Positions 35,964 to 48,500 of a stretch of 60,510 nucleotides of DNA are shown here, one piece after another. The DNA is from Rhypophila decipiens (lineage: Eukaryota; Ascomycota; Sordariomycetes; Sordariales; Naviculisporaceae), in contig MU858263.1 of assembly GCA_033297075.1 (NCBI GenBank), positions 1-60,510 of the forward strand, written 5' to 3'. The notes under the pieces are model-generated. The model searched no databases. It saw only the letters and a list, made by a program, of their open reading frames with translations, and was not told the DNA's origin. Numbering within the stretch: position 1 is the stretch's first letter; each line of letters starts with the position of its first letter. A program made the position numbers and the translations under genes.

Positions 35964-37040
35964 CTAGGACAGGTCATCCTCGTCGGCGCCGTCAACAGGC
36001 ATGTCCTGAAGCTGCTCCCTAAGATACAGGTTTGTTAGTATGAACTTGGGGAGCAAAGCGCATAGAAGTACTAGAAACTTACAGGAAAGAGCGGTGCCAA
36101 TGGGCATCGTCATCGTCCTGCTTCTCAGGCTTCTCGTCGCCGTTCCGTTCGGCCCACTCTCGCCAGGTCTCACAGTCCTCGGGCATCCAGTCACCCCAGG
36201 TGAACTCCTGGTCCATCTGCTCCTCTGGGTTGAACTGCATCTCAATCAGCGCACCTTCCCGCTCCCACATCTCCTCGGTCTCGTCAATGAATTCTTGGAC
36301 GCGGTAGGCTAGGACTGAAATCTGACAAAACAGGTACCACGTAGGTATACGAGTCAGTATCAAGGTAATGACAGAATGATCGCTTCGGGGAGGGAGCGTG
36401 GAGATTGCTTCACCGTCCACAGATGCCGGGACTGAAAACAAGTTCAAGATGTACTCACATCTTTCCCCTTATGCTTCTTCTTGGGATCGAGCTGCAGGAT
36501 GTGATTGTTGTACTTCAGTCGGGCTTCGACAAATCGATAGATGAACTCGACCCTGTACCATACCCATGTGCATTAGTAACGCTCCTCGAATGAAGAATCG
36601 CAGAAAATGCTAGAATGACAGAGACTTCCAGAGAGGAAGGGAAAGAGCGGCGTTGTGACTCACCAAACCATTCTCGGGATTTCATGGCCCCAGAAAGTTT
36701 CACAGACGCGGTACTTGAGCCACTGCAGCAGGTCTGCTTTCTCAATACGCGTCCCGTCCTCTTGAGCGGCCCAGGTGAACCTGCGAAAGGTAGAAGCCAT
36801 TTCATCAACCAGCAGCTTCTTCGTCAAGCGTTTGCCGACGTCAGGAACCACCTGATCCAGATGCTTGACAAGATATCTCTCCTGATGCTTGCTTCTCAAC
36901 ATCTGGGGAGGTAGCGGGGACCTATCCGCCCACTGCCAAATGAATCCCGCTTTTGGGAGAAAGTCCAACATTTTTGGCTCACGCCGGACAGCCGTCGTCG
37001 ACACCATGATGAGGGTGACTTTCTTCACAGCTATATGCAT
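35964..37040 (-). CDS. unknown family protein, copy B
   Basis: Exons in transcript order: 37040-36664, 36552-36459, 36321-36083 and 36018-35964; all junctions in frame, 254 residues. The true start may be the internal ATG near 37007 or an upstream exon, since a strong donor on this strand lies at about 37319. The protein is soluble, Trp- and charge-rich. Notable parts: FIWQW near residue 35; an EFIYRFVEARLKY helix after the first intron; a CETWREWAERNGDE block; an acidic end, DGADEDDLS. It is homologous by eye to the broken gene at 31927-33854, in inverted orientation. I recognise no domain; it looks like a lineage-specific ascomycete family. Confidence 0.6.
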
Positions 37041-38509
37041 GGGTAAGAATTAGCACTCATTCCGTCGAATAGGTAAAGAAAAGGACGACGGATGATGGTT
37101 AGGGTCCGCTTCAGGTAGAAACATTGAAGGTAATGTGTGGACGGAAGGCAGCTGTGAGTTGGGCAACAATTCTTGCGCAATGGTTTTAAATGTCATAAGT
37201 ATGGACGCAACCATCCAGAGACTGCCGCCGCGTCGTTCATGGTAGGGTCTTTGCCATAATTCGGGGAGCGCAATCCGGGAAAGAATAATCAAAAGGAGCA
37301 GGTGAACAGAGACTTACCTTGTTCAAGGGAATAAAGCGAAGAATAATGTCGCTGGTGAGTGATTCAGGTGGGAGGAGCAGCGCAAAAACTCGTGCTTTTC
37401 CTACGGCGTGAAAAAGGGAGATGTTTTGGGAACAGCCAAAATTTTCCTTCGAAAGCTGTGAATGTGGGCTTGCCCATCGAGGGGTCCTTTTCATTTGGTG
37501 GGGAAACCGCAGCTGCTTTCCTGTGGGGTGTTTTCATCTGAAGCTATTCGGAGTATGCCCCTCTTTGCATAATGGCTTACCAGCTAGCCGTAGTAGTTCC
37601 GAAGAAATCAAGGCAAGTCGGTCCCCTTCTTGACTGAGATTGAACTGCTCCAGGGCCGGATTAACTTGTCACAATGGTAGAGCTCTGTTCAAATAATTCG
37701 AACTACTCGGACTACGGAATGGCCAGCAAAGTAGTAGATGATGAGATATCAAGGAGGCAAAGTCCTTATAGGGTTAGGGTTATCTAGAATGGCTCCTGGT
37801 TCAACCTAGTCAAGCAAGGCCAAGGTAAGTGTCATGCTTGATTGACTTGGTCTGACAGTAGTTTGGGCCTCTTGGATGATTGGATTACGTTCAATCGATC
37901 CGCCTTCGGTCTTCGTCGGATTCCTGAGCCGTACAAGGCGCTGGACTTCGCGGGCCGGCTGTATTCTTAGTTCTTACCGATCCACTCTAATTTTCCCCAT
38001 CAGCGTTCAAACCCTGATTTGCATATCGGTCGAAAGCCCGGCGAGCACTCTTGATGTATTCCTTTCTTCCAAGCCTTATAGATGGGGAAATGGTCGGGCT
38101 GACAATTCCTGTCCGTCTAACCAGGCGCCTGGCCCAGAGTTTTCAGGCATTGTATCCGTACTCCGTCGGGGGCAAGAATTCTACTCCGTATGTATCGAAC
38201 CGCGTAATACCCATTCCGGCTAGGGCCCAATCAGAGTCTGAGCTGTTTGCAAAATGAGGTATGCGGGTCCCTTGGTAAGATTGATTGATGTACGGAAATT
38301 ACCGTAACATACACCAACAGTGGAGACAGTGTTACACATCCTCGTACCAGCTGAAATCCTCCATGACTGGGCCGGGAGGTCCCGCCTTCCCCACCAACTA
38401 GCGTATTTTGACGTCACCCATCAAAATTCGAAGTGACCGCCATCAACATTCAACACCAAACCACTGAACGTTGCAACAAGTCATCAAAGGAGAGTCCGAT
38501 AAACTGGTG
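37041..38509. other. gene-free stretch
   Basis: Possible 5' exon of copy B near 37320-37400. AGGGTTAGGGTT (two telomere-like units) occurs near 37770. Nothing else supported. Confidence 0.35.
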
Positions 38510-39142
38510 ATGCAATCCGACGAGACCACACCCTTGATTCTCCCGACCAGTTCAGCAGCAAGGAATAGCGAGGCAGCGGACTCGGCATCTTCGGAACAAA
38601 GTACCAGATCGAGATCAAGAAAAGCACTCTCAGTCATCATGAGCGCCTCGACATTCTGGAAGGTGGGCGCTATTTATGGCGCTGCGGCCGTGGGACTCGG
38701 CGCATTCGGTGCCCATGGATTGAAGAGACGCATCGCAGATCCTGCCAAGATTGATAATTGGAAGACAGCCGCGAATTACCAGGTTGGTCGACCCTCCACT
38801 TCCCATCCTCTCTTGCCCGCTATGAGCCGGATGTCAAGCCGCCGTTGCTCTGTATTGTGACTCCTGGGTACCAGATAAGTACAAATAAGCTGATCGCTAC
38901 GGCTCTCCTTTCTCTGGTTGTTGCAGCTCGTTCATTCTGTTGTCCTCCTTATGGCTCGCGAGAACCCTGCCGCAAGTGTTCTCTTCATCACCGGGATGAC
39001 CATGTTCAGCGGCAGTATCTACGCGCTGACACTCGATACCGAGCGCTTCCGGTGGATGGGCCCAGTCACACCTCTGGGAGGGCTGTGCCTGATTGCTGGC
39101 TGGTTGGCAATGGCCTTTAGCAAAGGCCGGGTTAGATTTTAA
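38510..39142 (+). CDS. DUF423/TMEM256-like small membrane protein
   Basis: Two exons, 38510-38782 and 38927-39142, phase 0, 162 residues. The conserved core starts at residue 44 with FWKVGAIYGAAAVGLGAFGAHGL, the hallmark of the YgdD/TMEM256 (DUF423) family, with a further AANYQ|LVHSVVLL helix across the intron, a GMTMFSGSIY helix and a final PLGGLCLIAGW helix: four membrane segments in all. The Ser-rich 43-residue N-terminal extension could be a mitochondrial or cytosolic leader, or translation may start at the Met at 38640. Family function is unknown. Confidence 0.85.
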
Positions 39143-40849
39143 ATATCCACGGGATTTGAGGCCAAGGTCATTGGTTCGTGTCTAGGAATTTTGCAGCCGT
39201 GGTCGAGTCACCAAATAAGCAAGCTCGGTTGGGAGACGTGATGGTGTTGCCAGTCATAGCTTGTTCATGCGATATGTTCATGTATAATTAGATCTATTGC
39301 TACGTATGCCTCGACACCTTTTGGCTGAAGTGTTTACGAATCTTGGTTGTCTCTGCCCCGTGGGCCCGTGCTGCTCCAGTCAAACGGCCTCTACCTGTCG
39401 ATGTGCCACTCATCCATCTAGGAAAACAATGCATCTGATCTCGGGTGTTCGTCTGAATGTTGCAGACATATAAGTCTAGAATTCTGACCCCTCTCTCAAC
39501 AAATCATTAATTGGAGGAGAGTTTGGGGTCATTGGTCAAGTGCTGGGAGCGCTCCCGCTACCAGCGTAACTGCCACTTGTTCAAAGGCTCTGGGTTCGAA
39601 TCTAATCTGTTGCGCTACCTTAACATTCTAGACCCGGTTAAGGCTCAGGACGACTGCTTCACGAGGGTTACATGTAGTTCGTCTCGGGTGCAGTACTTCG
39701 GTACTCCGCTTGACTAGTCCGCATGGTGGGTTAGGAGCAGAGTTAAAATCTTTTTTTACCATTTTCTTTTTTACTTTTTTCTTTCTTTCTTTTTGGGACA
39801 AGGGTTAGTTACACGTTGGGGAAAGAAATGTCAGAGCCAACTCTCGAATAATAGCGTCTGAGGCCTCTTTCGTCTTTATCTGCCTTTAGACAACGTCTAA
39901 TACAATGAACTATGCTCTGTCCCGTCTGGCAAAGGAATCTGTGATACTGGGTTTAGGTATCTCAAGACCAGACCGTCCAATATGTCTATCAAAGCAAGTG
40001 CATTTGAATTCTACTTGATTTCAGAACAGGCTGTTAGAACCTCCTACAAGGACTAAGACCTTGCATAGAACACATGACTAGAAGCGTGAGCATGAGGATG
40101 ATACAATGCTCCGTTGGAGTGAGAGATGGTAGAGGAAGTATATAAAAGGAGGAACTAGATAGAGAGAAGCCAACATTTTCTCGAATAAAGTCATGTGGTG
40201 GCTGTCTTTCACGGTCGCGAAAGGAAAATTGTAATCCCCCGCCGTTATTCCGCTTACCAGGTATTCTTGGCCATCTGCCAGTGTAATGGTACCCGGCATG
40301 GGTGCTAAATGCAATACCAACCAACGCCTGGCTGAAATTCAAGATGAGCGGAGCCTTTTAAACAGAAAAACTGGTACGTATATGCCTCTAAAGGTAGCTC
40401 CATACGCCCCTTGACCTTTCAGGTCCTTGACGGCTTGAAAAGATGCAATAGGCGTAGTTTTTCATACATCTACCTTCGGTATTCATTTCACGCCCCATTC
40501 TTCGATCCTGTTGCCGCGTTGACTCACTCAGTATGGGGCGGTGCTCAACTTATCTAATCTCCTGCCGAGCAGCTAACCCCACGTCAACTCAACTCCACAA
40601 CCAAGCCATTGATTTTCTTGCCATTTCCTAGGAGCAATTCTACTCGCACAACCCCCTTGCACTGGTCTCACATCCGTCCCTCACGTATAGATCCACATTG
40701 CAGCTGGGGATCCAAGAGATTTCTTTTCGCGGTTAAAAGCACCATTTCATGGTAGCCAGCCATCAAGCCGCAACCACTGCTGTCACCACTGAGACTTGTT
40801 GCTGCTACTATTACGACTGTCAAAACTTTGCCACCACGTCCTTAGCCGC
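39143..40849. other. gene-free stretch with a SINE-like copy
   Basis: Contains the second SINE-like repeat (39510-39610). About 40078-40342 on the minus strand shows a coding-like frame (GTITLADGQEYLVSGIT) inside a short ORF that I cannot assign; it may be a gene fragment. Confidence 0.35.
39510..39610 (+). repeat. tRNA-derived SINE-like repeat, copy 2
   Basis: TTGGAGGAGAGTTTGGGGTC, then an A-box-like TTGGTCAAGTGCTGGGAGCG, TTCAAAGGCTCTGG and B-box GTTCGAATCT. It is clearly the same element as 30436-30535. A polymerase-III-style body may extend to a T-rich tail at about 39750. Confidence 0.6.
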
Positions 40850-42136
40850 ATGCTAGGGAACAAAACCAATCGCTCCTCAATACCAAGATCATCTTCGCAC
40901 CCCAACGCTTTTCTACAACCTTCGTCATCGTCTCACAATTCACCGTCCACAACTCGAGCGCCTACAAAGAAGCTCAAGACTGCCAGCACGACAACCAGTG
41001 CCACCGCGACACCCCCAGCCGCGAAGATGTCGTTTGAGTTCCTCTCGTTGCCAGGCGAAATCCGAAACAAGATTTACCGACTCGTTCTTTGCGATCACGA
41101 AGTGATTGACAATTACACATACTCGCAGATCCGTGCAAGCTGGGGCGTCGCCCAGGGCGAGCTACACAAATCCGCTCAACTCCTCCGCACCTGTCGCCAG
41201 ATCCACACCGAGGCGATGCCTATCCTGTACGGCGAGAACACCTTCCAAATCGATACCAACAACTACAAGGGCGGTGGCGGATATCTTAAATACGCCGGTG
41301 CCCTGGGACCCGTCTTCTACCAGCCTTATTGGTTCTCGAGGGACGACGACAATGAAGTGGACATACGAGAACAAGAAAGAAACCGAGAGCAGTGGCGCCA
41401 AGATCGTGCCAGGCGTTGCTCGCTTTTGCGTCGCTTTCATGTAGTCATTTGCTATGACGGGTATCACCCTTTCGCCGATATCCGGGAGTCCATCCGAGAG
41501 ATCACTTCGCTGCTCCTCCATAAGCGTGAGGGTACAACCAGTGAGACGGACAATGATGACGACACAGGATCTGCTGCGGCCCCTACCACCACAATCGATT
41601 ACCTGTCTCTAGAGTTTCATGGAAGTGGCATGTACATCCACGACGTGGGCCCAGATGCTACCCAAAAGCAATTTCTTGACATGATTATTGCACGTCTAGG
41701 CCAGGCATCCGGGTTCAGAGGTGTGGTCAAGGAGGTTGGCCCGATCACGGGGCTCCCTGAGAAAATCGCCGCCACCCTCAGACAGACATGGCGACAGCAG
41801 CGACAACCTAAGCGACTGCGAGAGGAGGATGTCCAGGACTGTGGGGATGAGACACGACATAAGCGGCAACGTCATGAGAGCGAACAGGACAGACACGAAG
41901 CACCAACGCAACTGGAGCCAATAGCCGCGACCACATCTTTGCCCTCGCTTGTGCAACGCTGGGAGGCGCTGAATGGCTACGTTAAGTGGATCCAAGTTCA
42001 CAAGGAAGACCACAAGACCGCGATGCTAGCCGCCGACCGTGAAGATACAGACGAATTCCATGCTTCCAAAAGGAAAGTTATCCAGCAACTCAAGGATCTG
42101 GTGAAGAAAATCGAGGACGACGAATTGCTTCGTTAG
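40850..42136 (+). CDS. F-box-like / DUF7730-type fungal protein
   Basis: Single exon, 428 residues, starting at the first ATG of the frame. A Ser/Thr-rich disordered N-terminus (1-60) precedes FEFLSLPGEIRNKIYRLVL (about 60-80), the F-box-like start of a large ascomycete family. LLRTCRQIHTEAMPILYGEN, its second hallmark, follows near residue 110. The C-terminal third is Arg/Gln/Glu-rich with a helical KRKVIQQLKDLVKK end. Members are widely expanded and of unknown role, possibly adaptors. Confidence 0.75.
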   Translation: MLGNKTNRSSIPRSSSHPNAFLQPSSSSHNSPSTTRAPTKKLKTASTTTSATATPPAAKMSFEFLSLPGEIRNKIYRLVLCDHEVIDNYTYSQIRASWGVAQGELHKSAQLLRTCRQIHTEAMPILYGENTFQIDTNNYKGGGGYLKYAGALGPVFYQPYWFSRDDDNEVDIREQERNREQWRQDRARRCSLLRRFHVVICYDGYHPFADIRESIREITSLLLHKREGTTSETDNDDDTGSAAAPTTTIDYLSLEFHGSGMYIHDVGPDATQKQFLDMIIARLGQASGFRGVVKEVGPITGLPEKIAATLRQTWRQQRQPKRLREEDVQDCGDETRHKRQRHESEQDRHEAPTQLEPIAATTSLPSLVQRWEALNGYVKWIQVHKEDHKTAMLAADREDTDEFHASKRKVIQQLKDLVKKIEDDELLR

Positions 42137-42988
42137 AAAAGTAGTGCGGATGAGGTTTGCTCTTTGGCATTCATCGCAATCAGTCCATCAAAGCATGTCA
42201 AGGGCATTTTGGTTTGGGGAAGTTTATCTCACCATGTGTACGCAGTTGGGCACTTCGATGGACATTTGATGAGGCAGACAGAATGGTGTCATCAAGCTTG
42301 AGCCTGAGTCAAGTGGCGGCTATATGGATATGGCACTGTCTTTTGGTGTAAGTTGAGGAAGAGCGTATTACACCGCGGCTCAATTTCTAGGCGCATATGG
42401 AGAAGCAAAGCGTGAAAGGAAACGAAGGAAAATGGAAAATGGAAAATGGAAAACGGAAAAAAGAAAAGAAAAGAAAACCAGAACAAAAAACCAGAACAAA
42501 AAACCAGAAAGAAGAAAAGAAAAAGAAACGAAGAAAAGAAAGAAGGGGGGAGGGGGGGGGGGGGGGAGATAAATAAAAATGGAAAGAGTACGCTTGCTTG
42601 CTGGTTGATAGAGTTATTATGTAAATACCAACCTATAGACAATACCCGTGTAAACCAACATGGAGCCCGGTTGTTATGTGAGACGAATTTGTGACCTAAG
42701 TTGTAGGCTCTCCTATTTCTTTCTACATAACATAGCTTTACCCGTGCCAGCGAAGGCAGGGTCATCCCCGGGTCTGGGTCGTGTGCGGGTGCTGGCGTCG
42801 GAACCTTCAGCCTGCTCAGAGTTACGGTCACCAAGGCCTTTATACACAATATTGCGCAGACTCCGAGCGATGTTCAAGGAAATTCTACCACAAAAGAAAT
42901 GACCATTGCTTTGTCCAAACAGGTACGAACCGACATGTACAAATTCATCTTTCCAATCCTATCCAATTACTCCATCCATTGGCCCCAC
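42137..42988. other. convergent intergenic with long purine tract
   Basis: Between convergent 3' ends. Dominated by the purine-rich tract described separately; no gene. Confidence 0.5.
42401..42580 (+). repeat. purine-rich low-complexity tract with a 15-nt G run
   Basis: Almost pure A/G for about 170 nt: GGAAAAT repeats, then AGAAAA and CCAGAACAAAAAA units, ending in a G run at 42552-42566. It could adopt triplex or G-rich structures, or simply be slippage DNA between two convergent genes. Confidence 0.8.
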
Positions 42989-45900
42989 TTAATTCCCACC
43001 AGCCTTGCAAGTCTCGTTCCCAGCCCCACTCGCAGCCATCCACGGCACAAACTCCAATCCCACGTCTCTCTTCTTGTTCTTGGGAAGCAAACACTTGTCG
43101 CCTCGAATCCTGCTAATTGTGTCCAAAGGCTCACTAACCCCCTTACCCAGTTTCTGGACGCCAGGTCGGCCCATGGTCTTCCTGAAATTGGCAGCCTTGG
43201 CCATCTGCCCTGCATCCAACAAGCCCAGCGGGGCCAGCACAATGCCGATAATCGCCAGCGGCAAGTTGTCTGGGTCCTCAACCGCGCTGTAAATCCCCAT
43301 GGCAATATCTCCCGCCACGCCAATCGCTGCCGCAATTCTGGCCACCGTGGCAGTCGTCATAAACGCAGCACCGACCTGGCCGGCGATGGGGATGAAGATG
43401 AAGATGGCAGTCAAGAAGGCAAGGATGATGCTCTTGCGTTTCTCCTCGTCCCACTTGTCGACTGTGTCGCTGATAGTCGTCATTTGCTTGACGGCCTCGA
43501 CCATCATCATCACGGGCATGGACGTACTATCGACGAGGTCTGTCAGGAACGGGTCGATTGCGCCGTACTGCGAGTGTGTCATGCTCAATGCGCTTTCCAT
43601 TTGTGGTTTGAGGTTTTGCATGCCGCCGTGGGCCTTGTCGATGATTTCTTTGGGATTCGTAATGTCGTCGAGCTTGAACTCGGATGTTGTGACGGGGTAG
43701 TTGTAGTGATGTCCCATGTGTCTGCAATCTTCTGTCTTGCCCGCCGGCGGGATCATACAGTCGCCTCCGAACTTGTGCTTTGGCTCCATTCGCATGTCTT
43801 CTTTCTTAATGCCCACGTCGAGGAGTAAGTCTGTCCAAAAGTCTTCTTCTTTGCCGTCGCGGAATTTCCAGTAGACGGCGTCATTGAAGCCGGTGGCGGG
43901 TTCGCGTGGTGCCGAGCGGAGGGAAAAGTCTGGCGAGCAGGGCATGGTGATGTTCTTGTAGCGGGTCTCGATCTCATTCCCGTTGCATTCGGGGTTGTTC
44001 CAGCACCCAGAGTCAAACGAGCATTTGAAGTCCTCGGCGTAGCGGCAGATGATGTCCTCGTCAACCGTGTTCATGCCGTAACAGGCTTTCTTGCATGTGT
44101 AGGCTTCGGTCACGGTGCAGGAGAAGTAGTCGTTGCCTTTGTCGTGCATGAAGCGGTCGACGTTTTTCTGCCCGGACCTGACGAGGGCCTCGGCGTAGCG
44201 CTTGAATTTGTTGTCGTACCCATTCTTGATGAGCTTGTCGTAGTCGCTCAGGGATTTGGATTGCATATCCGTCAGGACTTGCAGCATGTACTGGTCTTTG
44301 CACCACCAGGGGATGCTGGAAATGTCCTTTTCAATGTCCTCGAGGCTAGCAAAGGCTCTGGCAGCGCAGGGGGGGAAAGGAGGAGGGTATTCCTCAACAA
44401 GGTCGTCTGATTCATCCCAGCCCTTATAGTCGTCGTCGCCAAATGCCTGTAGGTCAACGGCCCAGTCAATGGTGCCTGCGAAGTGGTTGTCTTGCCACTG
44501 GCCGCGGCGGCGTGACTTGGTGGTCTCGGTCATGTAAGCAACCCATTCCGTGTCGTCATACACGAGCATGTCCGAGTCTGAGTCTTCGTCCCACCACGAG
44601 TCGACCTTTTTACCCGTCGCAATGATCTCGTCGATCTCGGCGTTGGAGATGTAGCCGGAAGTGTCGGTGCAGATGCCCTTCGCAGCGGGCGAATTGAGCC
44701 GATCGCCCAGGAAGGTACACGACGGGCTCTTGCACCCGGCTTGGGCCATCTTGAAGCTGCGGCCGTAGCTGGACTCGCCCACGTAAATCTTGTTGCTGGG
44801 AACCTTGGCTTTGGTGATCATGGACAGGACGAGTTTGGTCTCGGTCAGGTTGACTTGGCCCGTGTTAGTAACTCATAGGCTTGCATGGGACGGGAGAGTA
44901 CGCACCGTGGCTCCGAAGGCAGTTTCCTCCCGGACATCCGTCAATCGAATACTGGTTACCAGCGTCCCATTGCCCTGGTGAACACGAAAGTTGAGGTTAG
45001 CTTGGCAATCCAAGGACCAACGAGTAGTATTCTGGCACGTACCGTGGAGATCATAGGTCATGTAGACAATGTAGTCGAGCACTGCCGCCATCTTTTCGAT
45101 CGGAAACGCCTTGAGGTACCAGTACGAGGCCGGTGCCGCAATTGACAGACTCTTACCCTTGGCCAGCTTTGACTTCATGGTGGTCAGGAAGCGGAGATAG
45201 TTGGTGCCGTCCTCGGGCTTGCCAGGCGGAGTGCCGGGGATGTCGATGGCCTAATTTGGTCCATTTTGGTGAGTCACTGAGCAAAGGGACTGGACACGAA
45301 TGAATAAAGGAAACGGAAACATACGCCTGGATACTCCCAGTCAAAATCCACCCCATCCAGCTTTTCATCTTGGATAAACTTGGCCACGTTGGTTGCGAAC
45401 TTTTCCCGATTCACTGGACTCATGGCCTGTCGGAGGATGTCATACGTTTCGGGCTCCGTCGAGTAGCCCCAACCTCCGAATGAGATAACCTTGTGCTCAT
45501 CCATCTTCTTGAACTTGTCCCACTGCTTGAATGTATCATTGATGCTGACTGTCCAGTCGGCTGTGTTGACCCCGGCGAAAGCCCAGTGGATAATGTTGTA
45601 CCGCGAACCCCCGTTCGCATTCTCCACTCTCATATGCAGGCAGTCCCGGTTAAAATTCCATGTCTCGTAATATGCAACACGCCCAAAAAGCAACGGCTTG
45701 ACCTCAGATTTGATGATGGCATTCCCGCAGTTGGAGATGCACCCGTTCTTGAGCAGCGAGGTTCCCGGGCCACCGAAAGGGTTGGGCCGCTTGACGCAGA
45801 AGTCCTTGCTTATGCCGCACTGGCCCCAGACGTTGCAGCAGGCGTTGAGCGGGCACGGATTCAAGTTGATCAGGTCCGTGTCGTCCTCGACGTAGGTGGA

Positions 45901-47457
45901 GTCGGACCCAGGTTTGGTCGGCCCGCACAAGGCGTCCTTGTTTGGGTAGGGCATTGGGCGCTTGCCCTCGGAGAGGCAGATGTTCATGTCGGCCAAGAGA
46001 TTCGCACACGTGGTGAAGCCAAACGTCTTGAGCAGGTTGAACTTTTCAATGTCGGCGACCTTGAGACCGTGCTTTCCGGCGATGGAGGCGCAGTTTTCGT
46101 CTCTTTGGACGTGATAGGTGGCACAGACGCCATCCGCGCCCTTCTTGGGCTTCAAGTCGTCCATGCCGCCCTCCGAGCAGCACACGAGCATGCCGGGCTG
46201 CAGCGCGTTCGGGTTGGTGCACAGCTCCGAATCCGGATTGAACTTGTCGAAGTCAGACCTGGATATTCCGCACTTGGAGGCCAAGGAGGCGCATCCGTCA
46301 TTGGCTTCGACCGTGCGAGTTCTGCACAAGCCGCGGCGAGCGAGCCGAGAGTGGTCCCGGCGGATAGACAATGTGCTGTTAGTGGTATGGTTTGTTCCTA
46401 GGCCGTAGTCGAAAGGGGATTCCAAGATGGTGGCGCTGATTTTGGGTGCATTGGAGGAGGAGTTGAAACCGCCGACGCATCCGGCATTGTTCCAGGTCTT
46501 GACAGCGTTCTGAACAGCCGTCATGTTTCCAGTCGCGCTGATTGCAATGCCGAGCGTGTTTGTTCGTGGTCTTTGGTCGCTGCAGAGCTGGTAAAATGCC
46601 GTCTGGGAGGCCCCAGCCGCAGTGATGGAATCTTGCATCGCGCTGACAAGGGACGAAACCGCCTCACGGCGTATACCCGAGCCGATGTAGACACCGGCGA
46701 CGGCATCGCCAGCTCCGGCGAACATGAGCGTTGAGTCACATTCCGCCGTCATAAAGAAGTGCCCGAGCTGCGTCAGAACCTCAACCACGTCTTCTCGGTT
46801 CTCGGCCTTGGGACCCTGTTCTGAGACGAGAAAAGAAACATCGGTCTCTGGTGCCGCTTTGGGTGCGAGGCATGCTGCAGAGGAGGGGATTGCTCGGGGA
46901 GCGACACGTCTGGTAAGGCTGTCGTCTGTGCTTGTCTTGTTGAGAAGCGGAAATCCGGGTTTGCTGGCCGCTCTGTCTCCAGCATTGCACACGCGCATCT
47001 TGGTAGGAGCTTCTGGGTCCGTGACAGGGATGTAGATATTAAAGTCGAAGAGCATCGGCTGATCACACAGCGCGAGCCGGTTGTAGTCGGTGTAGACGGT
47101 CCAGTTGTGCGGCAGCTGGTCGTCACACGAGATGGGACAAGGGTGAAATTCTTGGTGGTAGGCATATGGCTCGTCTGTCCCCTCCATGAGCTGTTCGTCG
47201 CTCATGGTGGAGAGCTTGGCGACCGTATTTGCAACGGCAGCCTCCCGCTCGCTCAGGGTGGTGATGGTGTCGGCACGGAGACCGAGCGAGCTGCCGATGT
47301 CGTCATGGTCTGCAAATGATCTGAATGAAAGAGCAACATTTTCGTTGCCGTGTTCATACGTGTCAGACTGGTCGGCAAAGGCCGACGCTTGGACTGCTGT
47401 TGTAGACCAGAGGACTGCCGTGAAAGCCAACGAGAGGTTGGAGATGCCTCGCATCAT
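42989..47457 (-). CDS. subgroup-C (killer-toxin-like) chitinase, LysM-LysM-CBM18-GH18
   Basis: Four exons in transcript order: 47457-45325, 45250-45043, 44974-44906 and 44853-42989; 1424 residues, all phases consistent. Signal peptide (about 1-24); N-terminal region with conserved CDQPMLFDF; LysM 1 (about 374-426); LysM 2 (about 442-510); CBM18 (about 530-575, NPCPLNACCNVWGQCG); GH18 from about 585, with DGVDFDWE at 701-708 (Asp701, Asp704, Asp706, Glu708) and SSYGRSF. The long C-terminal region (about 930-1424) is Cys-rich, then carries two or three hydrophobic helices (AFLTAIFIFIPIAG, IIGIVLAPLGLL) and a KKR site near the end. This architecture parallels the alpha/beta precursor of yeast zymocin. 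It hydrolyses chitin outside the cell; proposed roles are attack on competitors or wall remodelling. Divergent from the secreted protein at 48501. Confidence 0.92.
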
Positions 47458-48500
47458 TTTAAAAGAGTGAATGGGTATATTGTCACCACTGTGAAGTTTG
47501 AATGAAGGACAAAAAGGCGGCCAAGATGGAAACTGCGAACAACCAACATGGCTTCTTATCCAAGTCCTTCAAAGGCTACCACCGAGATGGGCCTGTTGAG
47601 ATTTGTTATCCATGTTTCGTGATGTTGCCGCAGTCGTTCCACGCACAGGCCAATCCGACTCTCTGATTCTGTGCCTTGCCCACCACTAAAGCCGATCGGT
47701 GGGGCAGGCAATGGCATTGAGGTCACAGATCCCCCTGGTATACCCTGGTCGGCTTGAGTGGGGCCATTCCGAGCTTTAGCTCCCAGGGCAATCTCCGGGC
47801 TCGATCCTTCCTTTACGGACCACGGGTGATGGTGTAACGTTGTTAATTTTCCGGCATACGCTCCTTCCTGGCAGCCCAACAATTTATGACCAGCAGTAGG
47901 CGCTAGAGGGCCCTAGAATCTCGTTGTGTCTAACACTCCAAAGACACAGGCTGACCTGTAAGTGCTGTCACCTGCCACTTGTCACTGCATGAACCGATTT
48001 AGATTCTAGTCCCCTTTCCCCTTTTTCATGCCCCCCTGGTACTCCCTATCACGGGTGAAAATGTCGCGCCCGTATTCGGGATTGCTGGTCCTTTCTGTTG
48101 TAACCAGGAGATTCTCTAAGCCGCTTCGGGCCGTTTTCATGACTTGCCCTTCCGAATACCACCAGAGCTCCGCTCCAGGCTGCTCTTTTCTACAAGGCAG
48201 ACTTTGCCACTTTGAGTCCGAAGTAATTTCAATCTTTAGTTGCTAAATGCATACCACGCAGCAAGTAGTGTGGCCCGGTGTAGCAAGACTGGGCACTTCT
48301 GGGCGGACATTTTCAACATGGCAATCTTGGACCGTTCAATGCGACTGGGTGCATGTTTTGGTTTTTAATCCTCCTCGGCGGCCAGTCCAGCAGGCATTAC
48401 CTGTAGAATGGTTGGTTATATACCATCCCACCTGCGTGGTACCTCACGTATCGTTTTTGCCCAACTACCCCAAGTCTCTTGAACACCATCGGCCCAGACG
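47458..48500. promoter_or_regulatory. divergent promoter region of chitin locus 2
   Basis: 1.04 kb between the chitinase (minus) and the secreted protein (plus), suggesting co-expression. No gene; no specific regulator site can be named. Confidence 0.4.

Noticed and set aside
42899..43828. 309-codon plus-strand ORF
   Set aside because: Antisense to the C-terminal exon of chitinase 2; no independent support.
45493..46401. 302-codon plus-strand ORF
   Set aside because: Antisense shadow of the LysM/CBM18 part of chitinase 2.
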